The notes under the pieces are model-generated. The model was not told the origin of the DNA. It searched no databases and was given only the letters and a program-made list of their open reading frames with translations. A stretch of 64,000 bases of DNA from Omphiscola glabra (Eukaryota > Mollusca > Gastropoda > Lymnaeidae). Shown piece after piece: positions 1 through 11,015 of this stretch. The DNA lies in the NCBI GenBank assembly GCA_964017045.1, contig OZ024802.1, positions 30,900,793 to 30,964,792 on the forward strand. Direction: 5' to 3'. How positions within the stretch are numbered: the first letter of the stretch is position 1; each line of letters starts with the position of its first letter. A program made the translations under genes and the position numbers.

Positions 1-541
1 TCGCATCGTCGCAGGATAATGACTCACTGTACACCCATGCCGAGAATGAAAAGGTTTAATATTTAGACTTAGTACTTAGCAGGTCGGTTATCCTATTCCT
101 AGTCATGATCCGCCATGTCCCGGATATAAGATGACCTACTACCTACGTAATGTATTTGCAAATAAGAGAGCTCTCATTTCATTCTCCTAGGCATAGGAAC
201 AACAAGGGTTCTTCATTTCCTTAAAGAATTGCATATCCCGGGAAAACGTGACAAATTTTACGATCATCCCGGGATGAAATAATTCTATATAATATAAAAT
301 ATTAAATGATATTTTTAAAAAAATGACCAGGTTTTAATAATCTCTTATTTTTTAATAATCTTTTTAACGAATGAAAAACGATGTTTAGGCTTGTAGTTGT
401 CTGTCTTTTCTTTGTCTAATGTCTAATGACATATTAGTGATTAGTATGGGATTATTACCGTAGGCCTACTGCATTTTTCGGCCTTCGCATGCGATGACCA
501 GGATTCGACTTGGCTAGTACAGTAGCCTTGACTTAAGCCGT
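1..541. other. no gene recognised
   Basis: AT-rich sequence at the left edge. No exon with conserved protein similarity, no tandem array and no clear transposon end could be seen. Confidence 0.4.
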
Positions 542-597
542 ATGTTGATTAGTCGGAGAGTTGGCTCAATTCGTCAAACTCACTATCTCGTCCTGCC

Positions 598-735
598 TTG
601 TCTTCTTCTTTATTCTATATGTTATGGGCCCGCGATCAATTTATTGATTATTATGGCTCCTGTGTATGTAGAAGGGATTCGCAATGTTTTTGTGCCTGGT
701 ATTGAAGAGGATATTTCATTGTTTGCAAGGGCTAC
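598..735. repeat. interspersed repeat, copy 1
   Basis: This stretch, with GGGCCCGCGATCAATTTATT and GGGATTCGCAATGTTTTTGTG as landmarks, recurs diverged at about 10878-11015 in the same orientation. Two copies 10 kb apart indicate a dispersed element. The 109-codon open frame that covers it (542-871) shows no recognisable domain and is probably element-derived rather than a gene. Confidence 0.55.
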
Positions 736-879
736 ACAGCGAGGGTATCAGGAACTGGGGGTTGGAAGGCCAGAGGCAATAGACGTAAATGTGTCAAGGA
801 TTGTCGCCTCAACTTCAACTGTTCCTTTTGGAAGCTCGTTCCAGTCCTTGATTGTCTATTTTATGATATGACAAGGTCA

Positions 880-1180
880 AGACAACTGGAAATATACCAG
901 GTGATTCAGTGGATGACAAGCAGTATTGATAGTTGTTGTTTTTTTCACTGTGCTCTACTTTATGCGTTTCACATTGTTTCAATGTCATACCGCCTACGGG
1001 ACTCAATCTCCGAGTTTGATTTCAGAGTTCGCCTTTTCTTAGATGAGTTGCCATCTAAGGTATAAGTGGCCCATCCACCCGGGCTGCTAGGACTGTTTTT
1101 GCTTGTCTAGGCTTCTGCTGGGAACTCCATCCACAAATTGGAATTGTCTCAGTTTAGACCTCGGCCACCAAGCACCACCT
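880..1180 (-). repeat. SINE-like interspersed repeat, minus-strand copy
   Basis: Read on the minus strand, 1020-1075 contains GATGGCAACTCATCTAAGA followed by a GAACTCTGAAATCAAA-type stretch. This is the same core as the tRNA-related SINE at about 17128-17340 on the plus strand. The outer limits are approximate. Confidence 0.5.
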
Positions 1181-1258
1181 TCTTTGGTAGGATTATTGAA
1201 TACGATGTAGGCCTGCATAACACTAATAACATTAAAGGATCTCTTTTTTTTTTGCATC

Positions 1259-2597
1259 CATTGTTTGCCATTAAACCCCATTATTTGCCATTGTAACCCA
1301 TTGTTTGCCACTGTAACCCATTGTTTGCCACTGTAACCCATTGTTTGCTACTGTAACCCATTGTTTGCCATTGTAACCCATTGTTTGCCATTGTAACCCA
1401 TTGTTTGCCATTGTAACCCATTGTTTGCCATTGTAACCCATTGTTTGCCATTGTAACCCATTGTTTGCCATTGTAACCCATTGTTTGCCATTGTAACCCA
1501 TTGTTTGCCATTGTAATCCATTGTTTGCCATTGTAACCCATTGTTTGCTACTGTAACCCATTGTTTGCCATTGTAACCCATTTTTTGCCGTTGTAACCCA
1601 TTGTTTGCCAATGTAACCCATTGTTTGCCATTGTAACCCATTGTTTGCCATTGTAACCCATTGTTTGCCATTTTAACCCATTGTTTGCCACTGTAACCCA
1701 TTGTTTGCCACTGTAACCCATTGTTTGCTACTGTAACCCATTGTTTGCCATTGTAACCCATTGTTTGCCATTGTAACCCATTGTTTGCCATTGTAACCCA
1801 TTGTTTGCTACTGTAACCCATTGTTTGCCATTGTAACCCATTGTTTGCCAATGTAACCCATTGTTTGCCATTGTAACCCATTGTTTGCCATTGTAACCCA
1901 TTGTTTGCCATTGTAACCCATTGTTTGCCACTGTAACCCATTGTTTGCTACTGTAACCCATTGTTTGCCACTGTAACCCATTGTTTGCTACTGTAACCCA
2001 TTGTTTGCCATTGTAACCCATTGTTTGCCATTGTAACCCATTGTTTGCCATTGTAACCCATTGTTTGCCATTGTAACCCATTGTTTGCCATTGTAACCCA
2101 TTGTTTGCCATTGTAACCCATTGTTTGCCATTGTAACCCATTGTTTGCCATTGTAACCCATTGTTTGCCATTGTAACCCATTGTTTGCCACTGTAACCCA
2201 TTGTTTGCTACTGTAACCCATTGTTTGCCACTGTAACCCATTGTTTGCTACTGTAACCCATTGTTTGCCATTGTAACCCATTGTTTGCCATTGTAACCCA
2301 TTGTTTGCCATTGTAACCCATTGTTTGCCATTGTAACCCATTGTTTGCCATTGTAACCCATTGTTTGCCATTGTAACCCATTGTTTGCCACTGTAACCCA
2401 TTGTTTGCCACTGTAACCCATTGTTTGCTACTGTAACCCATTGTTTGCCATTGTAACCCATTGTTTGCCATTGTAACCCATTGTTTGCCATTGTAACCCA
2501 TTGTTTGCCATTGTAACCCATTGTTTGCCATTGTAACCCATTGTTTGCCATTGTAACCCATTGTTTGCCATTGTAACCCATTGTTTGCCATTGTAAC
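1259..2597. repeat. 20-bp minisatellite, about 66 copies
   Basis: Nearly perfect tandem copies of TTGTTTGCCATTGTAACCCA. Variant units (CCACTG, CTACTG) recur in clusters: the CCACTG/CTACTG block at about 1927-1990 is repeated 260 bp later at 2187-2250, so there is a higher-order pattern of about 13 units. Because 20 is not a multiple of three, each frame cycles through a 20-residue period, and none of the minus-strand frames contains a stop. The long minus-strand open frames here are a by-product of the repeat. Confidence 0.97.
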
Positions 2598-2879
2598 CCC
2601 GTGTTTTAAAAAACAAATCTGACACTAGTGACACTGCTATCAGACTTAAAAACACTTATATTACATAACATCAATATGTTTATATGAAGTTTTACTGTGT
2701 CTTTTTTTAAATGACATTAGTAATGTGATTTTTTTTTTACTATGGAAACTAAAAACTGCATTAATTAATTATAAGGCAATTCGTTTGAATTAGATTAGTA
2801 TTACTAAGCCTACTCAGTACTAGGCCCAGTAAGTTATAGTGGCGATCTACCACTTGAGCGACAGATATGAAAAAAATTA
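2598..2879. other. no gene recognised
   Basis: AT-rich spacer between the minisatellite and the LINE 3' end. Nothing else could be supported. Confidence 0.4.
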
Positions 2880-3312
2880 AGTTGTTCCGGTTTGACTAAA
2901 CATCTTTCACTTGAAGAACTATTTGAAGAAAGGTGTTATTGTAAAACTAAACACATTTTGGATGATACATGCCACCCTCTTCATCACAGATACTTAGGAT
3001 CGGCCCGTTCGGGACGAATTCTTTCTTTCAGGGCGATGACTGAAAGATATAAAAATTCTTTTGTTCCCCAATGTGTACGAATTTACCAGCGTGCTCCCCC
3101 TGAAGTAATTAATCTCAATAAGAATTAATAAGTCCCTGATATGGCTAAGAGAATTCACTGAATGGCTGTTTTTTTCACTAGTGAAATAATGTAATGTAGA
3201 TGTCTTGTGTTCAAATTGTTTTATTTATGTGCTGAAATTGTACAATTACAATGCAATCAAAAAACATTTCCATTTGTTTGGATCAATAAAAGAATCTTAT
3301 CTTATCTTATAT
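2880..3312 (+). mobile_element. non-LTR retrotransposon 3' end (truncated)
   Basis: The frame 2892-3128 encodes a peptide with HPLHHRY, SARSGR and TERYKNSFVPQ, which matches the C-terminal tail of reverse transcriptases of CR1/Jockey-type LINEs. A short 3' untranslated part follows and ends near 3290 in AATAAAAGAATCTTATCTTA, a short CTTAT tandem tail as seen at LINE 3' ends. No upstream reverse-transcriptase core is present, so this is a 5'-truncated dead copy. The clade assignment is from memory of such tails and is tentative. Confidence 0.7.
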
Positions 3313-3803
3313 AATGGTCTACAACTTTGGATAAAATGACTTTTTGAAGTTACAAAAACCTACTACAATATCTAACTCCTCAAAAATTGTAATTATTTTG
3401 GTCCATGTAACCAACATACTGTGAAAATTCGGTGAGGTTTTGATAATAAATAAAAGTTCTAACCATATTTGTGACCAAAACATAATAATAATTTTAAAAA
3501 TATCGCAAATTGAAATAACTAATAAAAATAACAGAAACAATGGTAACACCAGGGAGAACTAAGATAATTATTCTATGACTGGATTTAAAATTTTCCAATA
3601 GCATATAATGGACTTCGTTTATCCTATGTACCAGAGCCTTAACATTTTGAATAGCTTAAGTTGTATTTTGTATGAAAACTAATTGTGGGCCTACAAATAA
3701 ATTGTTAAAATTACTAGCTTCGGTTTCGCCCCCCCCCCCCCCCCCACCCCTAACTTGTATTCATCTTAACGGTAAATTTTGAGTTTTAGTTTTAATTACG
3801 TCA
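3313..3803. other. spacer with poly(C) tract
   Basis: AT-rich with no gene seen. An uninterrupted C run lies at about 3729-3745. Confidence 0.4.
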
Positions 3804-3811
3804 TGTTAAGT

Positions 3812-5375
3812 CAGGGGTCACCAAACTACGGCCCTCGGGCCGGATCCGGCCCGCGAGGACAGTTCATCTGGCCCACCGACGGTACTTGAACTTGCTTGAT
3901 AAAAACGTATGGAACATGAGACGTTGTGATACAATTTAACTTTCCATATTATGTTTAGAAAACTAAGAGATTTTCACACGTTTGGAGACCTCCTGGCTGC
4001 TATGCGCCTTTATTTACCATTTTAAATTATTGTATCTAGATGTTCTTGTTTATTACAGACCTGTTTACCTCGAACTCCTAATATCGTATTATATCGTTTC
4101 AAAATCGTACAATACGGTATCTTAATAGTAAATAAATTGTATGTAAAATGAATACAATGACTACTCGCATCGCAGTGCCTACTGGGATCGAGTTAAGCTG
4201 GCGCCAAAAAAGTTAACAACTAGAGGTAGATGACCGACGTTTATAATACAATCTTCCGTCACTTTGTTTTAAAGACGTGTAGGCCTATTGATATTAATTT
4301 ATATTGATTGGATGTACACATCATATTATCCCAGTCTATCACTATCACTGAGACAATCACTGGTAAAAATAAAGTTACTGGTGAAATTTAAAATGGTTCA
4401 AACTCGAACTCTGAACAGCATAAAACAAGATGTATTTAAATAAGAATTAATTAACAAATGATGACATTATTTTAAAAACCTGCCAAGTAACCCGAGGTTG
4501 TTGTTTTTAGGAAAAGCTGGTTTAAAAAAATATATATAAAATTAGAATAAATTTCTATTAAGCATATTCCCGCTAATATATTATAGTCTGATAACTACCA
4601 CAAACTGGGTAGTAAAATGGTGAAAGAAAGAGGAGTGTTGGAAACATACGGGGACATTAAAAATCATAGTCGCCGCGTTTGGAATTTGGAACTAAGAGCC
4701 CTTCGGCTAGTTCGGTTGTGCGGAGAACAGAAGAATTTGGAGAGAACTTAGTGCTACAGATACGTGAGAAAGCTAGGAATCTGATGTGGTATTCTCTGGC
4801 GTTTGCTGATCTCTCACAGCTTCTCGTCTTTATTTGTGGTGTCAATTTGGACTTTCAGATAACGGAAGAGTTGGCAGCATGCATAGAGCAATTTTGGTCT
4901 GTGAACAAACATTTTCAAAAATAAAGTATGTGCAGTCAAAACATCGAACGAGAGGGATTGATGAACATTTGAAAACAATTCTTTTAATTGTATGCAGCAA
5001 TTCCAAACCAAACATTGATGATGTCTTGAAAGCCAAACGTCAGTTTCAAAAATCTCACAAACATTTTTTGCTGCTAAATTTGTCAGATTTGAACATATTT
5101 AGGTCTGATGTAACTATCTTTTTGCTAACATCGCTTTCTTTGCTAACTTTTTAAGTAAAAATAAATTTGTTGACTGTCTTGGCTTTTTTTTTTTGCATTG
5201 TACGCCATTAACCCATGATTAACATGAAATAATAAGCTTAGTTTTTCGTCTTTTTCCACAGAGTCACAGAGCTTTCGTTCTGGCTATCAAGTATTGTACA
5301 GAATGATTATCCGGCCCGCGCTCTTCATTTTTCCCCGTTATCCGGCCTGCCGTGAAAAAAGTTTGGTGACCCCTG
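3812..5375. mobile_element. hAT DNA transposon, decayed, with intact ends
   Basis: Terminal inverted repeats CAGGGGTCACCAAACT (left) and AGTTTGGTGACCCCTG (right) bound a 1564-bp element. It is flanked by identical 8-bp duplications TGTTAAGT at 3804-3811 and 5376-5383, the hAT signature. Inside, the plus strand keeps pieces of a transposase of the GTF2IRD2/ZBED-like hAT group: a segment with LQIREKA, MWYSLAF and ITEELAA at about 4745-4880, then a C-terminal dimerisation-type segment with CEQTFSKIKYVQSKHR and DEHLKTILLI at about 4900-5010. Much of the catalytic region is missing and the pieces lie in different frames, so it cannot make transposase. Confidence 0.9.
4679..5154 (+). pseudogene. 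hAT transposase remnant
   Basis: Two adjacent open frames (4679-4924 and 4834-5154, different frames) carry, in order, the region before the catalytic aspartates and the C-terminal hAT dimerisation region. The usual central part is deleted between them, and a frameshift separates them. The intact terminal repeats of the surrounding element suggest it was mobilised in trans or died after insertion. Confidence rests on motif resemblance only. Confidence 0.7.
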
Positions 5376-5435
5376 TGTTAAGTTAACTAGCCATTATAAA
5401 CAAACTTAATTGTTAAATCTCTTTCAATTTTTTAA

Positions 5436-5440
<5 letters not shown>

Positions 5441-5475
<35 letters not shown>
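5441..5475. repeat. (AT)n microsatellite
   Basis: An uninterrupted TA dinucleotide run of about 34 bases. Confidence 0.95.
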
Positions 5476-5644
5476 CATTTTTACATATAAATACTTTATT
5501 TTTAAAAACGTTTTTTTCTTCAAAAAAGGTACTGTTTACTAAGAGTAAAAAGTCCTTTAAGATTTGTTACAGTCGTATGACATTTTTTTTAAAAAGCGTT
5601 GGGCGCCCATGACATTCAATGATGTCGTATGACTTGAAAAATAC

Positions 5645-5711
5645 AATGTTGGACACATCTTAGCATTATGTTGGACACATCTTAGCATTATGTTGGACAC
5701 ATCTTAGCATT
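5645..5711. repeat. 22-bp tandem repeat, 3 copies
   Basis: ATGTTGGACACATCTTAGCA-type unit of 22 bp repeated three times without change. Confidence 0.95.
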
Positions 5712-6204
5712 GCTGTAGGTAAGTGTTACGTGATGCAATTGTTATTATACATATTATTTAATAATGGAAATATGAGTTCTCACAACTGTCTTGCAGTTGT
5801 ATGCTCCCATCAGTAGTGATCTTGATAAGTGGAACATTGAGTTTATACCATTGTCCCCCCCCCCCCCCCCCCTTTTTAAAAAAAAAAAAGTAATAAATCA
5901 TGTGACTGTAAAACTTTAACAAAGCTTTGACTTTGGGGGATTAAAATAATTTTATTGGCTACATTCTAATCACTGCAATTAGCTTTTTTATGTTGATAGA
6001 ATGCGCTGTCATCAGCATTGTTATTGTTCTGATATATCATAGTTTCAAGCTGACATTTATTAAATGATTTTTTTTTAAAAATATTGCTTCGCGGAATCGT
6101 GTAGTGTAGTGTAGATTCGCGGACTCAGATAAACAGGACATGAGTCAAATTACTATGTCAATAGGTTATAAGTAACCGGCCAAAGAAAATATGAGAAGTG
6201 GAGT

Positions 6205-6302
6205 TATAGTATCATTAAATGGTTAAAGTGCAGTTCAGGTGCGTATATTATTTCTTAACGCATTTCGTTTTTTAGCAAGTAAACTTACATGTATTCTTTA
6301 TT
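6205..6302. repeat. left outer arm of a large inverted repeat
   Basis: The core GGTTAAAGTGCAGTTCAGGT and the following GCGTATATTATTTCT are present as the reverse complement at 10258-10352. Weaker similarity continues on the 3' side (ATTTCG, GTAAACTTA, ATTCTTTA) over about 95 bp. Confidence 0.85.
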
Positions 6303-6968
6303 AATTAAATCCAGGCAGTAATAGTTAACTAATGCTGAATTATAAAGCCCATTTTTTCTTTTTTATTTGATTTCTAAAGCGTCTTTGAACATCCCTCAAC
6401 CAATGTTACATAGCCCCATTTGTTTTGTATTTTTTTCTGTCACCCTGTGGCCAGATTTTTAATCACCTGTAAGTTAGTATGGTAAATGAAATTTTCAAAC
6501 TATAGACACGTTCACAAAAAAGAATGAAATACTGGAGGACAAAAAAAGGGTTTAGATTTTATTTTATTTTTTTTTTGGGGGGGAGGGGGGGTTGAACCTT
6601 ATTAGATGTTCCGTTTAGGGATAGGGGCCACATATTCATGTGTTTTTTTCTTATATGAGATGTAAAATTATAATTCCAAACAAATGCTCCTGCTTGGGTG
6701 AATGGATTTAGATCAAACTTATTAGACATACAATTGATTATCCATATTCAAATACCGGTACTGAAGGGTAATGAACTCATAATTTTAATTTTTTTCGTGT
6801 CCCAACTGCGTCCCTTGTGGCGGCGGCGCTCGTGATGGCATTCAGAAATGAACATTTTTTAAAAACCCTTTAGCTAACATTTTAAGGGGCCTGTAAAAAC
6901 ACATGAATGTTTTTTTTTTAAATTCTAACCTTAAAAAAAAAAAAAAAAACATAAAATAGAATCCGAAA
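6303..6968. other. spacer, no gene recognised
   Basis: AT-rich, with A/T and G runs (a G run near 6578-6590). No coding exon supported. Confidence 0.4.
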
Positions 6969-7575
6969 GGTATCCCGATCCCCAGTGGGATCTCTTCCCA
7001 GTGGTGATTCCAGTCCTCAGTATGGGATCCTGCTCCTGAAGGGATCCGGTACTCAGCGAGATCCTGATACAATAAAATCCCGTTTCCCGATGGGATCCCT
7101 ATCCCGGAGGCATCCCAAACTCATTTGGGATCCTGATGGGATACCGTTCCCGGTAGGAATCTCAAGCCCATTGGAGTCCTGACCTTGGCGAAGCCTATCC
7201 CGATAGGATCCAATTTCCCGATGAGATCCCATACCCTTTGGGTTCCTGTTCTCCATGGGATCTCTTTTCCCAGTGCGATCCCGTTCCAAGATTGGGTCCC
7301 GTTCTCCGGTGGGATCCCGTTCCCCGGTGGGATCCCGTTTCCCGATGGATCCTGTTCTTCAATGGGATCTGGTTTCCCGATGTGATCCTATTCCTGGTTT
7401 GACCCCATTCTACGATGAGATCCCGATTAAGCCGCGAGATCACATTCATGGGAGTATCTATTCTCTGCTGTGATACTGTTACCAGACTGGATCACGTTTT
7501 CTAAGTTTGATCCCGTTTCCCGTTCGGATCCTGTTCCTCGGTGTGATCACGTTCTCAGAGGGATCCTTTGTATGA
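6969..7575. repeat. 18-bp GGATCC-rich minisatellite, forward array
   Basis: Degenerate tandem units of 18 bp close to GATCCCGTTCCCCGGTGG, best preserved at about 7275-7345. The unit is six codons long, so several frames stay open on both strands. The same unit is found in the opposite orientation at 9492-9850. Confidence 0.93.
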
Positions 7576-8139
7576 ATGGTTTTGGCCCATTTTGGCTAAT
7601 ATCCATCAACACAAGAAGCCTACAACTTCAATATGTATATAGCTTATGCCATAATAATGGACGATTACTTTGGAAATTTCACGTGTAGGCCCTTTTCATT
7701 AGTGTGGTGGGGCTGGAGCGTGGGGGTAAGCTTATGACACGGACGATCGGCAATACGCACGCCCCCCCCCCCAACCCAAAACCATATTTTACCCTCAGAG
7801 CGCTCGGAATATACTGATAGGCCATAGAAGGGAAGCCTTGGTTGGTGGTGGGGCGGGGGGGGGGGGAATTATAAGTGGATTACCGACCAAGTCAGCGGAC
7901 GCACACGTCATCATTGTCCTGGAGTGTAGCTACTGGAAAGTGGGGGGGGGGGTATTTATTTGTGCTAATGTGTGATCATGCGTCCCGTTTTTTAAACATT
8001 TGTGACGATGCAGAAATGGGGGAAGTCGGCCATGATAGTGTGAGGTCATTAAGCAAATACGTTGCCAGTGATTTGTGGGGTCTAATTTGAAGGTGAGGGC
8101 TGGTGATCATATATAATAAGGCGGACTCATTTTCCGTTA
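7576..8139. other. spacer with G/C runs
   Basis: No exon supported. Poly(C) or poly(G) tracts occur near 7759-7770, 7855-7866 and 7941-7951. Confidence 0.4.
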
Positions 8140-8271
8140 TTACTGGTAGTGGGATCGCTTAGTTCAAAATGGGTTTGTTTGTTTGTTCCACAAAGGCTTT
8201 TACATGGCATGTTGGATCTTGACCAAACTTGGCACATATATCCATCATTATCCGGCGCGGGCGCAAGAACG

Positions 8272-8780
8272 CTTAGAGCTCTATTCCTAGAGCCAGGAAG
8301 TTTAAGTTCGGTGATGGATTACAGCATGCCAGTCCAATCCTTTGCAAGCAAGGCCGCATTGGAAAAGTTGGCCAAATCCAGAATCAGGCTCAGAGACTCA
8401 TCAGTGGCGCATTCAGGACCATACACCCAGCTGCTGTAGAGGTCTTGGCCAATGTAGAACCGCTAGAAATAAGGAGGGAAAAAGCTATATGAAGTACCGT
8501 ACCGTCGGCTAAACGAGAAGGAACCGTCGATCCAGATAATGAACAACTGAATGGCGGGCAGGCGACTAAAGAGATCCTCTTTCATGCAACAGTTCGTGGA
8601 GTTGGAAAGGACAGTCGACCTGCCCCAAAATAGAGAACGTCTGACCCTAATCCCAGTCAATCCGCCATACGCGGAACCCTCACGTCCCTCCATACATTTG
8701 GCCTTGGCGGATGCAGCAGTGACAAAGCGTAGACCTGAACATGTTCGGGAGGCGGCTGCCCTTGAGATCATGGCTATATA
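8272..8780 (+). pseudogene. non-LTR retrotransposon fragment (RT C-terminus to RNase H linker)
   Basis: From about 8365 one frame reads IQNQAQRLISGAFRTIHPAA and then VEVLANVEPLEIRREKA before a stop, the familiar end of a Jockey-type reverse-transcriptase domain. A second frame (8551-8790) continues with a segment that usually lies between RT and RNase H and includes RRLKRSSFMQQF and ALEIMAIYS. The frames differ, the RT core is absent, and the segment is surrounded by other repeats, so it is a dead fragment. Confidence 0.75.
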
Positions 8781-8870
8781 CAGTAGAACCCGGTTATGTC
8801 GACGGCCACGGGGTATGCCAAAAGGCGTCGAGATAACCGAGGATCGAGATAAACGAAAACCAATATGGCG
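8777..8870. mobile_element. possible pogo/Tigger-type transposon end
   Basis: TA followed by CAGTAGAACCCGGTTATGTC and a segment that partly folds back on itself (GTCGACGG... and CGTCGAGATAACC) resembles the terminus of Tc1/mariner pogo-like elements. The matching opposite end was not found, so this is a solo end or a chance match. Confidence 0.3.
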
Positions 8871-9073
8871 GCAATATATTAACATGTGCTTGAAATGTCT
8901 TTATATACATGATGTGCGTTAATAAATGAGAATGTACATGCACGTGTTTTTGGAGGGTTTTTTTTACACAACAGCGTTGCCGTTATTTGTTTGATGAAGC
9001 GATCGGCATGCTTTAAAAATGTACATACATGTTTGTTAACAACATGTTCGCAGTTATCGTATGCCCGTATACT

Positions 9074-9241
9074 CAGTCGCGGAGCGAGGGGGCAAGGGGG
9101 CATCATGCCCCGGGCGCTACTCACAAAGAGGCGCCAAATAGTATATTTTACATAAATATTGTATGGTTTTCGAATAGAGGGGGGGGGGGCCGCTAAAAAG
9201 GTATTTTGCCCCGCGCGCGAGTTAAGCTCGCTACGCCACTG
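9074..9241. mobile_element. hAT MITE with 8-bp target duplication
   Basis: A 168-bp element beginning CAGTCGCGGAGCGAG and ending CTCGCTACGCCACTG (imperfect inverted repeats). It is flanked by the exact 8-bp repeat CGTATACT at 9066-9073 and 9242-9249. No coding capacity. The end sequence belongs to the widespread CAGTGGCGTAGC class of hAT termini. Confidence 0.92.
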
Positions 9242-9491
9242 CGTATACTATTGCTTTGGGTTTTCATAAAAAGATCGCTGTAGTGGTAATATTTAACATG
9301 ACATAGTCACAACACACTGTAGTCCGCCAACACGTCTTTCCGTGCTGTGACGTCATTATTTCGATCGGCGGAACCAACCTTCCCCCACCCGCAGATAGCT
9401 AGTTCACTGTGACACACAAAGCAACAATATGACCATCACGATCAATACGATACGTTGCGGTGATATTTTTATAACCTTTGACACACCTACC

Positions 9492-9850
9492 AATCCGGTT
9501 TCCCATTGGAGAGGTTCCCATCGGGAAAAGGGATCCCACCCGAAAACGGGATCACATCGGGAACCTAGTGCGACCGGGATCGTGATCTATCATCTCACTG
9601 GGAAACGGGATCCCACCGGAAAACGGGATCCCGACGGGATCGGAATCCAACCGAATCAGGATCCCATCATGATCCCTCCAGGCAACGGGACCCCACCGGG
9701 ATCGGGAACCCTACGTGACCGGGATCGGGATCCCACCAGAATTGAGAGCCCACCGTAAAATGGGATCCCGATCATGATCCCTCCGCGAAAAGGGATACCA
9801 TTGGAAAACGGGATCCGAATGCCGAATCCCACCAGTATCCCATCGGGGAA
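9492..9850. repeat. 18-bp GGATCC-rich minisatellite, inverted array
   Basis: Degenerate 18-bp units close to GATCCCACCGGAAAACGG, the reverse complement of the 6969-7575 unit. About 20 units. Confidence 0.92.
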
Positions 9851-10257
9851 AGAAATGTTTACAAAGGTTATTATATGTCTTTTTATAGGAGAGAAATTGT
9901 TTTATTTTTTAAATATAGTGACATCATAGTAATATATTGACATTTTGCTTAATACTAATGTGAATTAAAAGGCTTTAGCAAGATTTTTTTTTCCGAATGC
10001 AGTCCCGTGCACTATGCCGGGTATATTGGCTAGTAAAGTTAAATAATAAACACAAAACTTATTTTAATCATGACACATCCAATTTGGCATTTTTTATAAC
10101 GTATCTTTTAGTACAGAAGAGTTATCCTTGATTTACCACAATGGCACCGTAAAGGACAAAAGATTCAAGAAAATGTATTTTTTTTATCTCGTAAAACTTG
10201 TTAAATTGTTGTTTTATTCCAACAAAAAGATGATATTTTATTTTTAAAAATACTTTT
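9851..10257. other. spacer, no gene recognised
   Basis: AT-rich sequence between the inverted minisatellite and the right outer arm. Confidence 0.4.
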
Positions 10258-10352
10258 ATAAAGAATTATCATAAGTTTACACTAAAAAAATACGAAATAC
10301 GATCAGAAATAATATACGCACCTGAACTGCACTTTAACCTCATTAAATTATA
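10258..10352. repeat. right outer arm of a large inverted repeat
   Basis: AGAAATAATATACGCACCTG followed by AACTGCACTTTAACC is the reverse complement of the left arm at 6205-6302. Confidence 0.85.
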
Positions 10353-10877
10353 AAAAATGTTGAAAAATGTCGTTCACAAAAGATCTTGTTTTTTTTAAAT
10401 GCTTTAATTTTAAGGTTACTATCACCATGGTTACGTTTAACACTATTTTTTTTGAGAGCGTTAGTTATTTATAGACGTTGCATTGTTACAAGCGGGGGCA
10501 GTTACTCTTATCGCTTTTTAAAATGGTTTTAAAATAGTACAAATGCGCAAACAGTAATAACTTTTTAACTGTTTGTAGCACTAGTCGTAAACATAACTCA
10601 ATGTGTGGAGTCAGCAGAGTTTCAATAATAATGATATTGAAGTATAAACTTGCGTAAGTTAGTACGGTGGACAACCAACGCGGCTGTGGTCAAAGTGACT
10701 CAACACAGTACAAAGTGTGGCCGTAGCCTCTTTTTAAGAAATAAATTTTATAAATGAACAACTCAATTTTTTATTATAATTCAATAACAAGGTAATAAAT
10801 TAACTGTCTTTTAGTTTTGTTAGTCATAATTAGTTTACTTTAAGTTTAAGTTTTTAACACTAACATTAGTAACAAGT
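10353..10877. other. spacer, no gene recognised
   Basis: AT-rich with no exon, array or element end that could be supported. Confidence 0.4.
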
Positions 10878-11015
10878 TTCTTCTTCTATATATTAAGGGC
10901 CCACTATCAATTTATTGATCATTCTGGCTCCTATATATTATAATATATGATTATGAATCAAAATCAAGTGAATGTAGATTTGTAGATGGGATTTGCAATG
11001 TTTCTGTGCCTAGTG
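10878..11015. repeat. interspersed repeat, copy 2
   Basis: Contains GGGCCCACTATCAATTTATT and GGGATTTGCAATGTTTCTGTG. It matches the 598-735 copy with substitutions and a small insertion. Confidence 0.55.

Noticed and set aside
542..871. 109-codon open frame as a gene
   Set aside because: It overlaps a dispersed repeat also present near 10.9 kb, has no recognisable domain and is not bounded by splice signals that extend it.
1271..2655. Long minus-strand open frames with a 20-residue repeat
   Set aside because: They are produced by the 20-bp minisatellite, which has no stop in any minus frame. There is no flanking gene structure.
9429..9758. 109-codon open frame rich in Gly/Asp/Pro
   Set aside because: It is mostly the inverted 18-bp array, whose six-codon unit keeps frames open.
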